NCBI RefSeq assembly: GCF_014696875.1
Contig: NZ_JACJQV010000159.1
Coordinates: 1 to 45,887 of the forward strand
DNA: 45,887 bases
Direction of reading: 5' to 3'
DNA from: Microcystis wesenbergii FACHB-1317
Lineage (GTDB): Bacteria; Cyanobacteriota; Cyanobacteriia; Cyanobacteriales; Microcystaceae
This document shows, piece after piece, positions 1 to 9,808 of this stretch. The first letter of the stretch is position 1, and each line of letters begins with the position of its first letter. The notes below the pieces were generated by a model that was given only the letters and a program-made list of their open reading frames with translations, was not told where the DNA came from and made no database searches. The translations under genes and the position numbers were made by a program.

Positions 1-326
1 AAACTAATAAAACGGAGAGCCTATGGCTTGAGAAACTTTCGGAATTTTTGGGTTAGAAGTATGTTGTCTTGGCATCTTGTCTGTTGATTTAGCATAAAGA
101 GTAACGAAGAGCCCGATAACTTGGGAGTTAATCACACTATTAAAAACAAATTTGGCTCTTCTAGGTTCTGTGTGATAAGTTTAACTTACATAGGATCGAT
201 CGATCTTCGTGTCCTTTGTGTCTTTGTGGTTCGTTCCACGCACTCGCCAGCAGCACTGTATCTTAGAATACATTTTACCCACCAAACCGAAGGGAGTCGG
301 TCTTCGGTCGGCGATGGCAAATTAGG
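1..326. other. Intergenic edge with transposon-end remnants
   Basis: No convincing gene. Positions 100-113 (AGTAACGAAGAGCC) are identical to the right end of the MITE-like element at 39959-40145, so the first ~113 bases may be the inner part of a related element. AGTTAATCACACTATTAAA near 126-144 recurs near 15282-15300. The short plus-strand reading frame here has no recognisable family and a repeat-like composition. Confidence 0.4.
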
Positions 327-2507
327 TTAGACTTCATCTTGATGAGAAAGGCTGTAAATATTCCACATTTGTTGATAAGCAGTTTCTAAATCTCTGGTAA
401 ATTGTTTGGCATTCCAGAGGGGAGATGTATGACGAGATTGACGTAATTGATAACGGACTTCTTCCCGCAAATTTTTATCCAATCCTAGCTTAATTCCCCA
501 CTGCACATATTCCTCATCACTCCAAGCTATACCCTGACTAATGCCAGCATTTTTCATAAAAGTATAGCTATTGCGGGCTGCGAATTGTTCACCAACCCTA
601 GTGACTAAAGGAATCCCCATCCAGAGGGTTTCTAGGGTTGTGGTAGCACCATTATAGGGATAGGTATCGAGAACTATATCAGCAATTCCTAGATTAGCGC
701 GATGGGTTTCCTCATGCAAATCATTGGGCAAAAATCTTAATCTATCTTGACTAATTCCCAATTCGTCAGCACTTTTGAGAAATAATTCTCGAATGGTTTC
801 TTTGTCGGCAAAACCTTTGATTAAAAGATAGCTATTAGGAACCTGTTGGAGAATCTGCAATTGCAGATAAATCATGTTTAAGGTGCGTTTTAATCCCGAT
901 TGCACGGTCAGATAAATAATAGCATCATCGGGAATATTTAAATCAGTTCTTCTCCTGGTGGGAACACCCACTTCAAAACCATCCACGGATAAATAAGAGT
1001 TAGGAAGTCGGATGATTTTTTCTGAATAAATTTCTTCAGCATTTTCGGGTAAAACGTAGTTATCGGCAATAAAATAATCAATCGCAGGGATTCCCGACGC
1101 ATCTAATCCTAACCAAGTTACCTGTATCGGTGCGGGTTTTAATGCCATTACTAGATAAGTTGTATTATTAGTTAAGCTATCAATATCCACTAAAATATCT
1201 AATTTGTCTTGACGAATTTGGGTAGTTATTTGTTCAATTTTTGCGGGCAAGTTATAGCTATAATCTGAGTTATTTATAAACCATTTTTCAGTAATTTCGT
1301 CTGCTCCTTGGTTGACAAAATAGGTGTAAATTTCAAATTTATCTCGATTATGATAGTGAAATAACCAGCGACTTAACCAACCCACAGAATGGCGACGGAG
1401 AGTATAGGCAATATAACCAATTTTTATTTTTCTTGCTGGAGATTTTGGAGAATAAACAGGAGCAATATAGTTATAGCGGGTTCTTACATCTGCTTGAAAA
1501 ATTTCTGCTAGTTTACTTTGTAAATAGCGATTAATTTTCGGATTATCTTGATAGTAGGGAAGACAGCTAGTAACGCCTAAAATAGAGTCGATAATAAAGG
1601 GACGTGCATTAAATTGTTCGGCATTAATTTGTCGCTCGATTAGTTGTGTTAATTCATCGATAAATTTAGGTAAATTTCCCCAGTCTCCCTTAGCTTGTAA
1701 AATACCAATCACTAGAGAAATTCCGAACAGCTTTTCAGTATTTGTTTGGCAATTTTTATAAAAATTATCGGCGATTTCTAGAGCTTTTTTATAGTCAAAA
1801 GTGGTGGTTTTATAAAGATTAAACAAACTATTTTGTAAGTATAAATCCTCTGGTAGAAAGCGCAAACAAAGTTCTACTAAATTAATGGCAAATACACTTT
1901 GTTTTTGTTGATAACCATAATTGACAATTGCTGAGATAACTTTGGCCGCAATTATTTCTGGATTATTGATATGTAAGGCTGCTAATTCTAAAAAGTGGAT
2001 GGTATTAGTGCAGGGGTAGATTAAAACTTTTTCCGTCACTCGCAGCAGTAAATCAAGATTAATTGCTGCTGTAGCTGTATTCTCTAACAGTTCAAATACA
2101 CACCAATCATTGCACTTTTCCATAGCAAAATTTTGGAATTGTATTTCTAATTCCATCAGATGCAGGAGATTATTTAAAAAACTAGGATTAAGATTTTGTA
2201 GCTGCCATCGAATTAGATAACTTGTCTCTAGTCTTTGGGAATTTTCTTGTCTGGTTGCCTCTGCATCTAAGATTTGAGTTAAAGTTTCTATCCACCCCGA
2301 TAATTCTGATTCAGCTGCTTGACTCAACACCAGTAACCAAGTAGCTTGTGCGTCTTCTTCTCTATCTTGTAAAAGATAGGCTAATCCTAGATAAAAATAA
2401 TCCTCAATTACAGGAGAATTGTTTTCAGTTAATTGTTCATAAAACTGCAATACCAGTTGATAATTGTTGTCGTTTAAGTGTGTTTGTATGTCTTGATGCC
2501 ATTGCAT
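327..2507 (-). CDS. SPINDLY/OGT-like (GT41) glycosyltransferase, array copy 4
   Basis: Predicted to transfer a sugar from a nucleotide sugar to Ser/Thr of target proteins; donor and targets are unknown. 726 aa. Residues ~1-340 are helical and TPR-like. Residues ~360-720 form the GT41 catalytic region. It begins with IGYIAYTLRRHSVG; His373 aligns with the OGT catalytic-region His. QSGLKR (Lys540) aligns with the OGT UDP-binding Lys. GATTTLETLWMGIPLVT (~620-636) is the donor-site loop, SPY-like rather than OGT-like GHTT. It is the last gene of a four-gene same-strand array, 12 bp after its neighbour, so probably co-transcribed. The N-terminus (MQWHQDIQTH) is the most diverged of the four. ATG start. 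The family assignment is firm; the substrate is not. Confidence 0.88.
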   Translation of the reverse strand: MQWHQDIQTHLNDNNYQLVLQFYEQLTENNSPVIEDYFYLGLAYLLQDREEDAQATWLLVLSQAAESELSGWIETLTQILDAEATRQENSQRLETSYLIRWQLQNLNPSFLNNLLHLMELEIQFQNFAMEKCNDWCVFELLENTATAAINLDLLLRVTEKVLIYPCTNTIHFLELAALHINNPEIIAAKVISAIVNYGYQQKQSVFAINLVELCLRFLPEDLYLQNSLFNLYKTTTFDYKKALEIADNFYKNCQTNTEKLFGISLVIGILQAKGDWGNLPKFIDELTQLIERQINAEQFNARPFIIDSILGVTSCLPYYQDNPKINRYLQSKLAEIFQADVRTRYNYIAPVYSPKSPARKIKIGYIAYTLRRHSVGWLSRWLFHYHNRDKFEIYTYFVNQGADEITEKWFINNSDYSYNLPAKIEQITTQIRQDKLDILVDIDSLTNNTTYLVMALKPAPIQVTWLGLDASGIPAIDYFIADNYVLPENAEEIYSEKIIRLPNSYLSVDGFEVGVPTRRRTDLNIPDDAIIYLTVQSGLKRTLNMIYLQLQILQQVPNSYLLIKGFADKETIRELFLKSADELGISQDRLRFLPNDLHEETHRANLGIADIVLDTYPYNGATTTLETLWMGIPLVTRVGEQFAARNSYTFMKNAGISQGIAWSDEEYVQWGIKLGLDKNLREEVRYQLRQSRHTSPLWNAKQFTRDLETAYQQMWNIYSLSHQDEV

Positions 2508-2519
2508 AGTTTTTATCCG

Positions 2520-4679
2520 CTAAGATTGACAATAAATATTCCACATTTGCCGATAAGCAGTTTCTAAATCTCTGGTAAATTGTCTGGCATTCCAGAGGGG
2601 AGATGTATGACGAGACTTTCGGAGTTTCCAACGGACTTCTTCTCTTAAATTTCTATCCAATCCTAACTTAATTCCCCACTGCACATATTCCTCATCACTC
2701 CAAGATATACCCTCAGTTATTCCCGCATTCATCATTAAAGTATAACCGTTGCGTGATGACCATTGTTGCCCCACTTTAACCACGAGAGGAATTCCCATCC
2801 AGAGGGTTTCTAAGGTGGTTGTACCACCATTAAAGGGATAGGTGTCCAAAACCACATCAGCGATGGCTAAATTTGCCCTGTAGGTTTCCGTTTTATAGAG
2901 AGGAAGCATCTTAATTCGATTAGTTTCTACCCCAACTTCTGCGGCAATTTGACAGAATAAATCCCAGAGAGAATTATCATCAGCAACTCCTTGAATCAGG
3001 AAATAACTATTAGCTACGGATTTGAGGATTTGCATTTGTAAGCGAATCATCGCAGGATTACGCTTAATTGCTGTTTGAGAACTTAGATAAATAACCGCAT
3101 CGTTATTAATATCTAAATCTTCTCTTCGCAGAGTAGGAACGGCTATTTCAAACCCATCTACAGCGACAAAAGCATCAGGTAAACGCCAGATTTTTTCTTG
3201 ATAATATTCTTGGGCATTTTCTGGTAGTACATAAGGGTCCGCTAAAAGATAATCCACTGCGGGTAAACCGGAACCATCAAAACCTAACCAGTTAACTTGA
3301 ATAGGGGCAGGTTTTAAGGCAATAACTTGGGCAACGATTGCCCCAGTACCACTATCTAAATCCACAAGAATATCGATGTTATCTTCTTTAATTTTGCGGT
3401 AGGTTGCCAGGGAATCAGCAGTAGCATGATAGATTTTATCTGCGGGATTAGAAAACCATTTTTTAGTTATTTCATCCACAGGTTGACTCACCATATAAAG
3501 GTGAATATCAAACTGCTCACGATTGTGATAATTAATAGTCCAACGACTCAATAAACCTACGGGATGACGTTTTAAGCTTTGGGCAATGTAACCAATTTTA
3601 AGTTTTTTGTTGGGATTATTTTCTCTGGGTTTGTCAAAACTTTCCTCCTGAAAACCCAGCATTGCTTTGTAGGTTTCTTGGAAAAAACTGCCAATCTGAT
3701 TTAAAAGCGTTCGATTCTCTTTCGGGTTATCTTCATAGTAAGAAATCGGATTCATAACTGTTAGTAAAGCTTCTCTAACTAAGGGATGTATGTCTTGGGG
3801 CTTTTTTTCTATAAATTCTTTAATTAAGTGTTTATACTCTTGACAAATACTAGGAATGTTATTCCATTTTGAGGCTCGCAAAGAAGCATTAAAAAGGAGA
3901 GATTGACTAAACATTTTTAAATCAATCGTTTGACTTTTCTCTTTCAACTTATTGACTAAATTTATTGCTTTTTCATAGTCAGGTACAGCAACATAAAACC
4001 AGAATAAATTAACGGCTAAGTACCAACTTTCTGGATAAAGGGAAAGAAAAGCTTCCGCTAAGTCAACGGAATAAATAGGTTGATATTTCTCAAAAGCAAA
4101 GTGTCGGGTGACAGTGATGACGTGATTAAGTAATTCTAGAGAATTGCCAAGATAGGATAAACTTAACCGAACTAATTCTATGGTATATTTATGAGCGTAA
4201 GGTATGACGGCAATTACTACCTGTTCCAATAATTGAGAGTTAACTGAACCCTGAGTAATTAATTCTAGTATTTGCCATTCTTGCAGTTGTTGAGGATGAA
4301 ATCTATTTAATTTAATTTCAATGAGGGTTAAATGCAGTAAATTATCGAGATAACTGGGATTAATTTCCTGTAGATGTTTACGAATTAACCAAGAGATTTC
4401 TAGATTTTCTAACTCTAATTGTCGGTTAGCTTCGTCAGCTAAAATATTGCTTAATTCTAGCAGCCATGACTCGGTTTCCTGTTCTTCTCCTTGAGTGAAA
4501 ACAAATAACCAAGTAGCTTGTGCTTCTTCTTCTCTTCCTTGTAAAAGATAGGCTAATCCTAAATACCAATAATGACTAATTTCTAGGGTTTCTCTTTCTA
4601 TCAGTTCTTCGTAAAACTGACTAACAATATCGTATTGATTGTTTTCTAAAGCGGTTTTTACTTCATTTTGCCAAGACAT
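2520..4679 (-). CDS. SPINDLY/OGT-like (GT41) glycosyltransferase, array copy 3
   Basis: 719 aa, same architecture as its neighbours: helical TPR-like N-terminal half, then the GT41 catalytic half starting at IGYIAQSLKRHPVG. The UDP-site Lys region reads SQTAIKRNP and the donor loop GGTTTLETLWMGIPLVV. Its first ~30 residues (MSWQNEVKTALENNQYDIVS onward) are identical to copy 2, whereas the central ~300 residues are strongly diverged. Its C-terminal ~60 residues resemble copy 4 more than copies 1 and 2. The gap to copy 4 is 12 bp and to copy 2 is 17 bp. ATG start. Probably a soluble cytoplasmic protein glycosyltransferase; acceptor unknown. Confidence 0.88.
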   Translation of the reverse strand: MSWQNEVKTALENNQYDIVSQFYEELIERETLEISHYWYLGLAYLLQGREEEAQATWLFVFTQGEEQETESWLLELSNILADEANRQLELENLEISWLIRKHLQEINPSYLDNLLHLTLIEIKLNRFHPQQLQEWQILELITQGSVNSQLLEQVVIAVIPYAHKYTIELVRLSLSYLGNSLELLNHVITVTRHFAFEKYQPIYSVDLAEAFLSLYPESWYLAVNLFWFYVAVPDYEKAINLVNKLKEKSQTIDLKMFSQSLLFNASLRASKWNNIPSICQEYKHLIKEFIEKKPQDIHPLVREALLTVMNPISYYEDNPKENRTLLNQIGSFFQETYKAMLGFQEESFDKPRENNPNKKLKIGYIAQSLKRHPVGLLSRWTINYHNREQFDIHLYMVSQPVDEITKKWFSNPADKIYHATADSLATYRKIKEDNIDILVDLDSGTGAIVAQVIALKPAPIQVNWLGFDGSGLPAVDYLLADPYVLPENAQEYYQEKIWRLPDAFVAVDGFEIAVPTLRREDLDINNDAVIYLSSQTAIKRNPAMIRLQMQILKSVANSYFLIQGVADDNSLWDLFCQIAAEVGVETNRIKMLPLYKTETYRANLAIADVVLDTYPFNGGTTTLETLWMGIPLVVKVGQQWSSRNGYTLMMNAGITEGISWSDEEYVQWGIKLGLDRNLREEVRWKLRKSRHTSPLWNARQFTRDLETAYRQMWNIYCQS

Positions 4680-4696
4680 GATTTAATTCTCCCTAA

Positions 4697-6850
4697 TTAA
4701 CTTTCACAATAGATTTGCCACATTTGACGATAGGCGCTTTCCACATCTTTAGTAAACTGACGTGCATTCCAAAGCGGGGAAGTTTGTCTAGATTCATCTA
4801 ATTTAGCGATAACTTTGCGTCTCAGGTTTTCATCCTTACCTAACTTAATTCCCCAATCGATATACTCCTCATCACTCCAAGCGATACCCTCACTAATTCC
4901 CGCATTAACCATTAAAGTATAACTATTTCTCGATGACCATTGTTGACCAACTTTTGTCACTACAGGAATACCCATCCAAAGAGTTTCTAGAGTAGTGGTT
5001 GCACCACTATAGGGATAGGTATCGATTACCACATCGGCAATTTGGAGATTAGCGCGATGAATTTCTTCGTTAGCAACTCCTGAGAGAAAGCGCAATCTAT
5101 TTTCATCGATTCCTTCCTCTTTAGCAATGCTGATAAATAAATCTTTGATAAGCTTTTCACTCCCCGCACCTTTGATTAATAAATAACTGTTGGGTACTGC
5201 TTTAATAATCTGCATTTGTAAGCGAATTGTGGCAGGATTTCTTTTTAATCCCACTTGCAAAGTTAAATAAGTAATTGCGTCTGCTGGTATGTTTAAATCC
5301 TGTCGGGTTAGCGTTGGTGTTCCGATTTCAAATCCATCCACGGCAAGATAACAATTAGGTAAGCGCCAAAGCTTCTCTTGATAAAACTCCTGAGCATTTT
5401 TTTCTAAAACTAAATTATCTACAAGGAAGTAATCAATAGCAGGTATTCCCGTGGCATCTAATCCTAACCATGTTATTTGAATCGGTGCAGGTTTAAGGGC
5501 CATAACTCGACAGGTGCTATCACGAGTTATACTATCTAAATCTACTAAAATATCGATGTTATCTTGATTAATTTTATCGGCAATAATTTGGTGGTTTGCT
5601 GGTAAATTATTATACTTATGCGCCTTATTTTTAAACCATTGTTCCGTAATATCGTCCTCGACTTGATTGACTAGGTAGAGATGAATATTAAAGTTATCTC
5701 GTTGATGATAATGAATTAACCAGCGACTTAGAAACCCGACAGAATGTCGCCGTAAAGTATGGGCAATATAGCCAATATTTAGCTTTTTATTGACATCTTT
5801 AGGTTTCTGAGACTCGATAGTAACTTGATTAAATTTTTTTCTAACTGCCTCTTGAAAAAGTTTGGCTAACTGATTAGTTAACCTGCGATTACCTACTAAG
5901 TCATCTTTTAAATAAGCTAAGGGAGAAGTGATAGACATAACCTCAGCTTGATTTATCATGGGACATTGACACCGTTCTAAATTATTTTGAATTGCTTGAT
6001 AATATTCTTGGGTTTTATTGTCAATATTTAACCAATTACCTGCTAAAAGTTCCGTATAGAGGAGCAGATAAATACCAGCTATTTTTGATACTTTATCACT
6101 GGATAAATTCTTGATTTTATTAGCAGTTTCTAAGGCCAACTCAAAGTTACCAGTCTCGATATAGTATTGATGAATTTTGTACAAAAGTAGTAAGCGATCG
6201 GGTATAATATCTAGACAGCTAAGAGTCAAAATAACAGCATTAGTTTTATCGGTATAATAAATTTTGTCAATATGTTGTTCGATAATTTCCAATATCGCTG
6301 ATTGTTGTGACTCTATTTTTAAAATGGTTATGATAATATCTAAAACTTCTTGCGCTGGCCAATCTAGAAGTTTATAGATCGTGTGTAGGAGTAAATTTAT
6401 ATCGAAATTTTCTAACTTGTCCGAATTAATTAAATTAACTATTTGCCAATCTTTAAGTTTTTGGGGATAAAAATATTCTAGCTTAATTTCTAACAGCACT
6501 AGATATAATAAATTTTCTAGGTTATCTGGATTTATCTGGTAGATATGCTGACGAATTACCCAGCTTAATTGCCAATTTTTTAGCTTAACTTGTCTTCGCG
6601 CTTCCCCATCCAAAATATTGACTAAATCTGCTGTCCACAGCATCACCTCCTGTTCATCCCCTTGACTGAGGACGAATAACCATGTGGTTTGTGCTTCTTC
6701 TTCCCTAGCTTCCAAAAGATAGGCTAATCCTAAATACCAATAATAACTAATTTCTGTGGCTTCTCTTTCTATCAGTTCTTCGTAAAACTGACTAACAATA
6801 TCGTATTGATTGTTTTCTAAAGCGGTTTTAACTTCATTTTGCCAAGACAT
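4697..6850 (-). CDS. SPINDLY/OGT-like (GT41) glycosyltransferase, array copy 2
   Basis: 717 aa. N-terminal helical repeat region, then a GT41 domain starting at IGYIAHTLRRHSVGFLSRW, with LQVGLKRNP (UDP-site Lys) and GATTTLETLWMGIPVVT (donor loop). The N-terminal ~30 residues match copy 3 exactly. The C-terminal ~95 residues (from WSSRNSYTLMVN) match copy 1 with only a handful of differences. The gene is therefore a mosaic whose two ends agree with different neighbours. The 17-bp spacer after it is nearly the same as the one upstream, so homogenisation covers the junctions too. ATG start. Co-directional with the other copies. Confidence 0.88.
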   Translation of the reverse strand: MSWQNEVKTALENNQYDIVSQFYEELIEREATEISYYWYLGLAYLLEAREEEAQTTWLFVLSQGDEQEVMLWTADLVNILDGEARRQVKLKNWQLSWVIRQHIYQINPDNLENLLYLVLLEIKLEYFYPQKLKDWQIVNLINSDKLENFDINLLLHTIYKLLDWPAQEVLDIIITILKIESQQSAILEIIEQHIDKIYYTDKTNAVILTLSCLDIIPDRLLLLYKIHQYYIETGNFELALETANKIKNLSSDKVSKIAGIYLLLYTELLAGNWLNIDNKTQEYYQAIQNNLERCQCPMINQAEVMSITSPLAYLKDDLVGNRRLTNQLAKLFQEAVRKKFNQVTIESQKPKDVNKKLNIGYIAHTLRRHSVGFLSRWLIHYHQRDNFNIHLYLVNQVEDDITEQWFKNKAHKYNNLPANHQIIADKINQDNIDILVDLDSITRDSTCRVMALKPAPIQITWLGLDATGIPAIDYFLVDNLVLEKNAQEFYQEKLWRLPNCYLAVDGFEIGTPTLTRQDLNIPADAITYLTLQVGLKRNPATIRLQMQIIKAVPNSYLLIKGAGSEKLIKDLFISIAKEEGIDENRLRFLSGVANEEIHRANLQIADVVIDTYPYSGATTTLETLWMGIPVVTKVGQQWSSRNSYTLMVNAGISEGIAWSDEEYIDWGIKLGKDENLRRKVIAKLDESRQTSPLWNARQFTKDVESAYRQMWQIYCES

Positions 6851-6867
6851 GATTTAATTCTCCCTGA

Positions 6868-9018
6868 TTAACTTTCACAATAGATTTGCCACATTTGACG
6901 ATAGGCATTTTCCACATTTTTAGTAAACTGACGTGCATTCCAAATCGGGGAAGTTTGTCTAGATTCATCTAATTTAGCGATAACTTTGCGTCTCAGGTTT
7001 TCATCCTTACCTAACTTAATCCCCCAGTCGATATACTCCTCATCACTCCAAGCAATACCCTCACTAATTCCCACATTAACCATTAAAGTATAACTATTTC
7101 TCGATGACCATTGTTGACCAACTTTTGTAACTAAAGGAATTCCCATCCACAGCACATCTAAAGTCGTCATTCCTCCCGTAAAAGGATAGGTATCTAAAAC
7201 CACATCAGCTATTCTTAAATTTGCTCGATAAATTCCTGTGGGATAGAGGGGTAATATTTTTAATCTCTCATAATTAATTCCTTCTTCCTCGGCAACTTTG
7301 AAAAATAATTTTTCCACTGATTTAGCATCACTTAACCCTTGAATACTCAAATAACTATTAGGAACTGCCTTTAAAATTTGTAGCTGAAGTCGAATAGTTT
7401 CAGGGTTACGTTTAACCCCCGTTTGTACGGTTAAGTAATTAATTGCATCCTCTGGAATCCCTAAATCATCCCTTCGGAGAGAGGGGTAAGCAACCTCGAC
7501 ACCATCCACACAAATATAGGAATTAGGTAAGCGCCAAATTTTTTCTCGGTAATATTCCTGTGCATCTGCTGGTAAAACGTAATTATCAGCAAGATAGTAA
7601 TCAATTGCGGGAATTCCTGACGCATCAAAACCTAACCAAGTCACTTGTATTGGTGCGGGTTTAAGTGCCATGACTTGACAAGTTGTGTTATTAGTGATAC
7701 TGTCTAAATCTACCAAAATATCAATATTATCTTGACTAATTCTTTCAGCAATCATTTGAGGATCGACAGGTAAATTATAGCAAGCATTTACCTGATTTCT
7801 AAAACTATTTTCAGTGATAAGGTCTTCTTTTTGAGATACTAGGTATAAAGATACATGAAACTGGTTATAATCATGATACTTCATTAACCACCTAGAGATT
7901 AATCCGATAGAATGATTATATAATGTATGGGCAATATAGCCAATTTTAAGAACCTTATTGGTATCTTTAATAGTCGATTTTTGATAGTAATTATAGTTAG
8001 AGTTATTGCGAACATACTCCTGAAAAAGTTGACCAATACAATTATTAATGTAACGGTTTTTTTTGGGGTTATCTTCTAGGTAAACTAGAGCAGATAAAAT
8101 TGTTAGGGATGGTTTCTCCAAAAATCTGGGACATTCTCGATTAGCGATACTTTTTTGCAAGGATTCTGCATATTCTTCAATATCTGTCTTAATATCGATC
8201 CAATTACCACTGAATAATTTGACATAAAGAGCAATATAATCAGCGACAGCTTGAGAAGGCAAACCTCGACAAATTGTTTTTAATTGATTAGCTACTTGCA
8301 TAGCAGCGGGAAAATCTCGATTATCAAAATAACATTGATAAAGTTCAGCTAACAGATAAATTTGCCCCGGTTCTACTGCTAAACAAGTATTAATAATATC
8401 AATAGCCAATGGTTTATTATTAATGACTAGAGAAGTTACTTTAGCTTCTACTACTTTGATAAAAGTTTGTCGCTGACAGTTAGATTGAAATATTGCCTCT
8501 AAGTAAGGGACGGTTTCTGGTATCTGATAATCGATAAATTTTCCGAAAACTTCTGCTAATAAACTTAACTCTAGACTCTGGAAATTATTTGTTTTTAACA
8601 CATCAACAAATAACCAAGATTGTAACTGCTCCTGCTCGAAATAATTCAAATTAATTGCTAATAAAATAAACCGCAGTAAATTATCAACATTATCGGGACT
8701 AATCTCGCGAATATGTCCTCGAATTAACCAACTGGTTTCTAAATTGCCTAACTCTAATTGTCTTCGCGCTTCCCCATCCAAAATATTGACTAAATCTGCT
8801 GTCCACCCCATCACTTCCCCTTCATCCCTTTGACTGAGGACGAATAACCATGTGGTTTGCGCTTCTTCTTCCCTAGCTTCCAAAAGATAGGCTAATCCTA
8901 AATACCAATAATGACTAATTTCTAAGGGTTCCTTTTCTATTAATTCTTGATAAAATTGGCTAACTTGCCAGAAATCCCCTTGGATAATTGCCGATTCAAC
9001 TTGGGAATGCCAAGACAT
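6868..9018 (-). CDS. SPINDLY/OGT-like (GT41) glycosyltransferase, array copy 1 (promoter-proximal)
   Basis: 716 aa, first gene of the putative operon. Its N-terminus (MSWHSQVESAIIQGDFWQVS) differs from copies 2 and 3, but from residue ~36 (YYWYLGLAYLLEAREEEAQ-like) it rejoins the shared sequence. The GT41 domain begins at IGYIAHTLYNHSIGLISRW. The UDP-site region is VQTGVKRNP and the donor loop GGMTTLDVLWMGIPLVT, closer to the OGT form (TTGMDVLW) than in its paralogues. The C-terminal ~95 residues are nearly identical to copy 2. No strong consensus promoter was recognised in the 140 bp upstream. ATG start. Confidence 0.88.
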   Translation of the reverse strand: MSWHSQVESAIIQGDFWQVSQFYQELIEKEPLEISHYWYLGLAYLLEAREEEAQTTWLFVLSQRDEGEVMGWTADLVNILDGEARRQLELGNLETSWLIRGHIREISPDNVDNLLRFILLAINLNYFEQEQLQSWLFVDVLKTNNFQSLELSLLAEVFGKFIDYQIPETVPYLEAIFQSNCQRQTFIKVVEAKVTSLVINNKPLAIDIINTCLAVEPGQIYLLAELYQCYFDNRDFPAAMQVANQLKTICRGLPSQAVADYIALYVKLFSGNWIDIKTDIEEYAESLQKSIANRECPRFLEKPSLTILSALVYLEDNPKKNRYINNCIGQLFQEYVRNNSNYNYYQKSTIKDTNKVLKIGYIAHTLYNHSIGLISRWLMKYHDYNQFHVSLYLVSQKEDLITENSFRNQVNACYNLPVDPQMIAERISQDNIDILVDLDSITNNTTCQVMALKPAPIQVTWLGFDASGIPAIDYYLADNYVLPADAQEYYREKIWRLPNSYICVDGVEVAYPSLRRDDLGIPEDAINYLTVQTGVKRNPETIRLQLQILKAVPNSYLSIQGLSDAKSVEKLFFKVAEEEGINYERLKILPLYPTGIYRANLRIADVVLDTYPFTGGMTTLDVLWMGIPLVTKVGQQWSSRNSYTLMVNVGISEGIAWSDEEYIDWGIKLGKDENLRRKVIAKLDESRQTSPIWNARQFTKNVENAYRQMWQIYCES

Positions 9019-9472
9019 AAGTATTTATGGTTAAGTGTTTCTACTAGCGTACCCAAATAGAAGCAAAATTTTTCTATATAAGTAAAATTTATCAGTTTCT
9101 CAGGGGTTGGGTTTTGGGGTGGTCACTGCGTGCGCGTTGCGGGGGGTGTTGGGGTTTTAGTTGAAATTCCCCATTCCCCCATTCCCCCACTTCCCACCTG
9201 TCACTCTCCACCCAGTTTCAACGCGTCCTAAGTAGGTGGGTGGAATTAAATATAAGATGAACGTAGGTTGGGTTGAAGCATGAAACCCAACGCCCGCATG
9301 GGTTACGCTACCGCTAACCCATCCTACAAATAATTGTGCCTCCCTACTTAGCTTATCATCAATCTCAGCCAAGAGTCAGTCCCGATGAAAAAGTTTTCAC
9401 CCCCACAGATGAAAGAGGTTTCCTTCCCTACACCCCACACCCCACACCCTACACCCCACACCCTCTTTCAAG
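9019..9472. other. Repeat-filled intergenic region between GT41 array and cytM
   Basis: Contains C-rich low-complexity stretches (CCATTCCCCC near 9170-9195; CACCCCACACCC near 9428-9465) and a 64-bp dispersed repeat at 9229-9292. A 71-codon frame here is built mostly from this repeat and is not called as a gene. Confidence 0.6.
9229..9292 (+). repeat. 64-bp dispersed repeat, copy A
   Basis: Matches 31126-31189 in inverted orientation with one mismatch that I can see. It contains the palindromic TTGGGTTGAA...AACCCAA core also seen near 15870-15945. Confidence 0.75.
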
Positions 9473-9808
9473 TCAGTTTTTTGAAAGATTTTCTAAATAA
9501 ACCAATAAATCAGCCATAGCTTGAGGATCGGGCTGAAATTTGGGCATTGGCGGGGTTTTCCCACTAATTACCTGTTCAATCAGACTAATTCTCGATTTGC
9601 GATGGGAAACGTCCTCTAAACTTGGTCCGACGATGCCATCAGCAAACTGACCGTGACAAGCAGCACAGTTAATCTGAAAGATTTCGTAACCGCGACTGAC
9701 ATTACCTTGTCGGGATAACACCTCTTTAATGTAGGGATCCGACATCTTAGCCAGATGAAAGGTGATTAAAAAGGTGCTAATCAGGAACAAAACCACGATT
9801 ATAACCAT
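9473..9808 (-). CDS. cytM: Cytochrome M (CytM)
   Basis: Small membrane-anchored c-type cytochrome of cyanobacteria. From the ATG at 9808 it has 111 aa: a single N-terminal hydrophobic anchor (~2-20), the haem motif CAACH (48-52), and Met88 in TPPMPKF as likely sixth haem ligand. GPSLEDVSHRKS and MADLLVYLENL match my memory of Synechocystis CytM. The frame stays open to 9964, but the extra 52 residues lack CytM features, so the 9808 start is preferred. It is divergent from the MscS gene. CytM has been proposed to modulate respiration and photosynthesis under dark or stress conditions; nothing in the sequence tests that. Confidence 0.88.
   Translation of the reverse strand: MVIIVVLFLISTFLITFHLAKMSDPYIKEVLSRQGNVSRGYEIFQINCAACHGQFADGIVGPSLEDVSHRKSRISLIEQVISGKTPPMPKFQPDPQAMADLLVYLENLSKN

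Noticed and set aside
121-330. 69-codon plus-strand frame
   Set aside because: No ATG start, repeat-derived composition, no family; overlaps the 3' end of a real GT41 gene.
2437-2631. 64-codon minus-strand frame across the junction of GT41 copies 3 and 4
   Set aside because: Out-of-frame shadow of two strongly supported coding regions.
9157-9372. 71-codon minus-strand frame
   Set aside because: Mostly the translation of the 64-bp dispersed repeat and C-rich low-complexity DNA, also present non-coding at 31126-31189.
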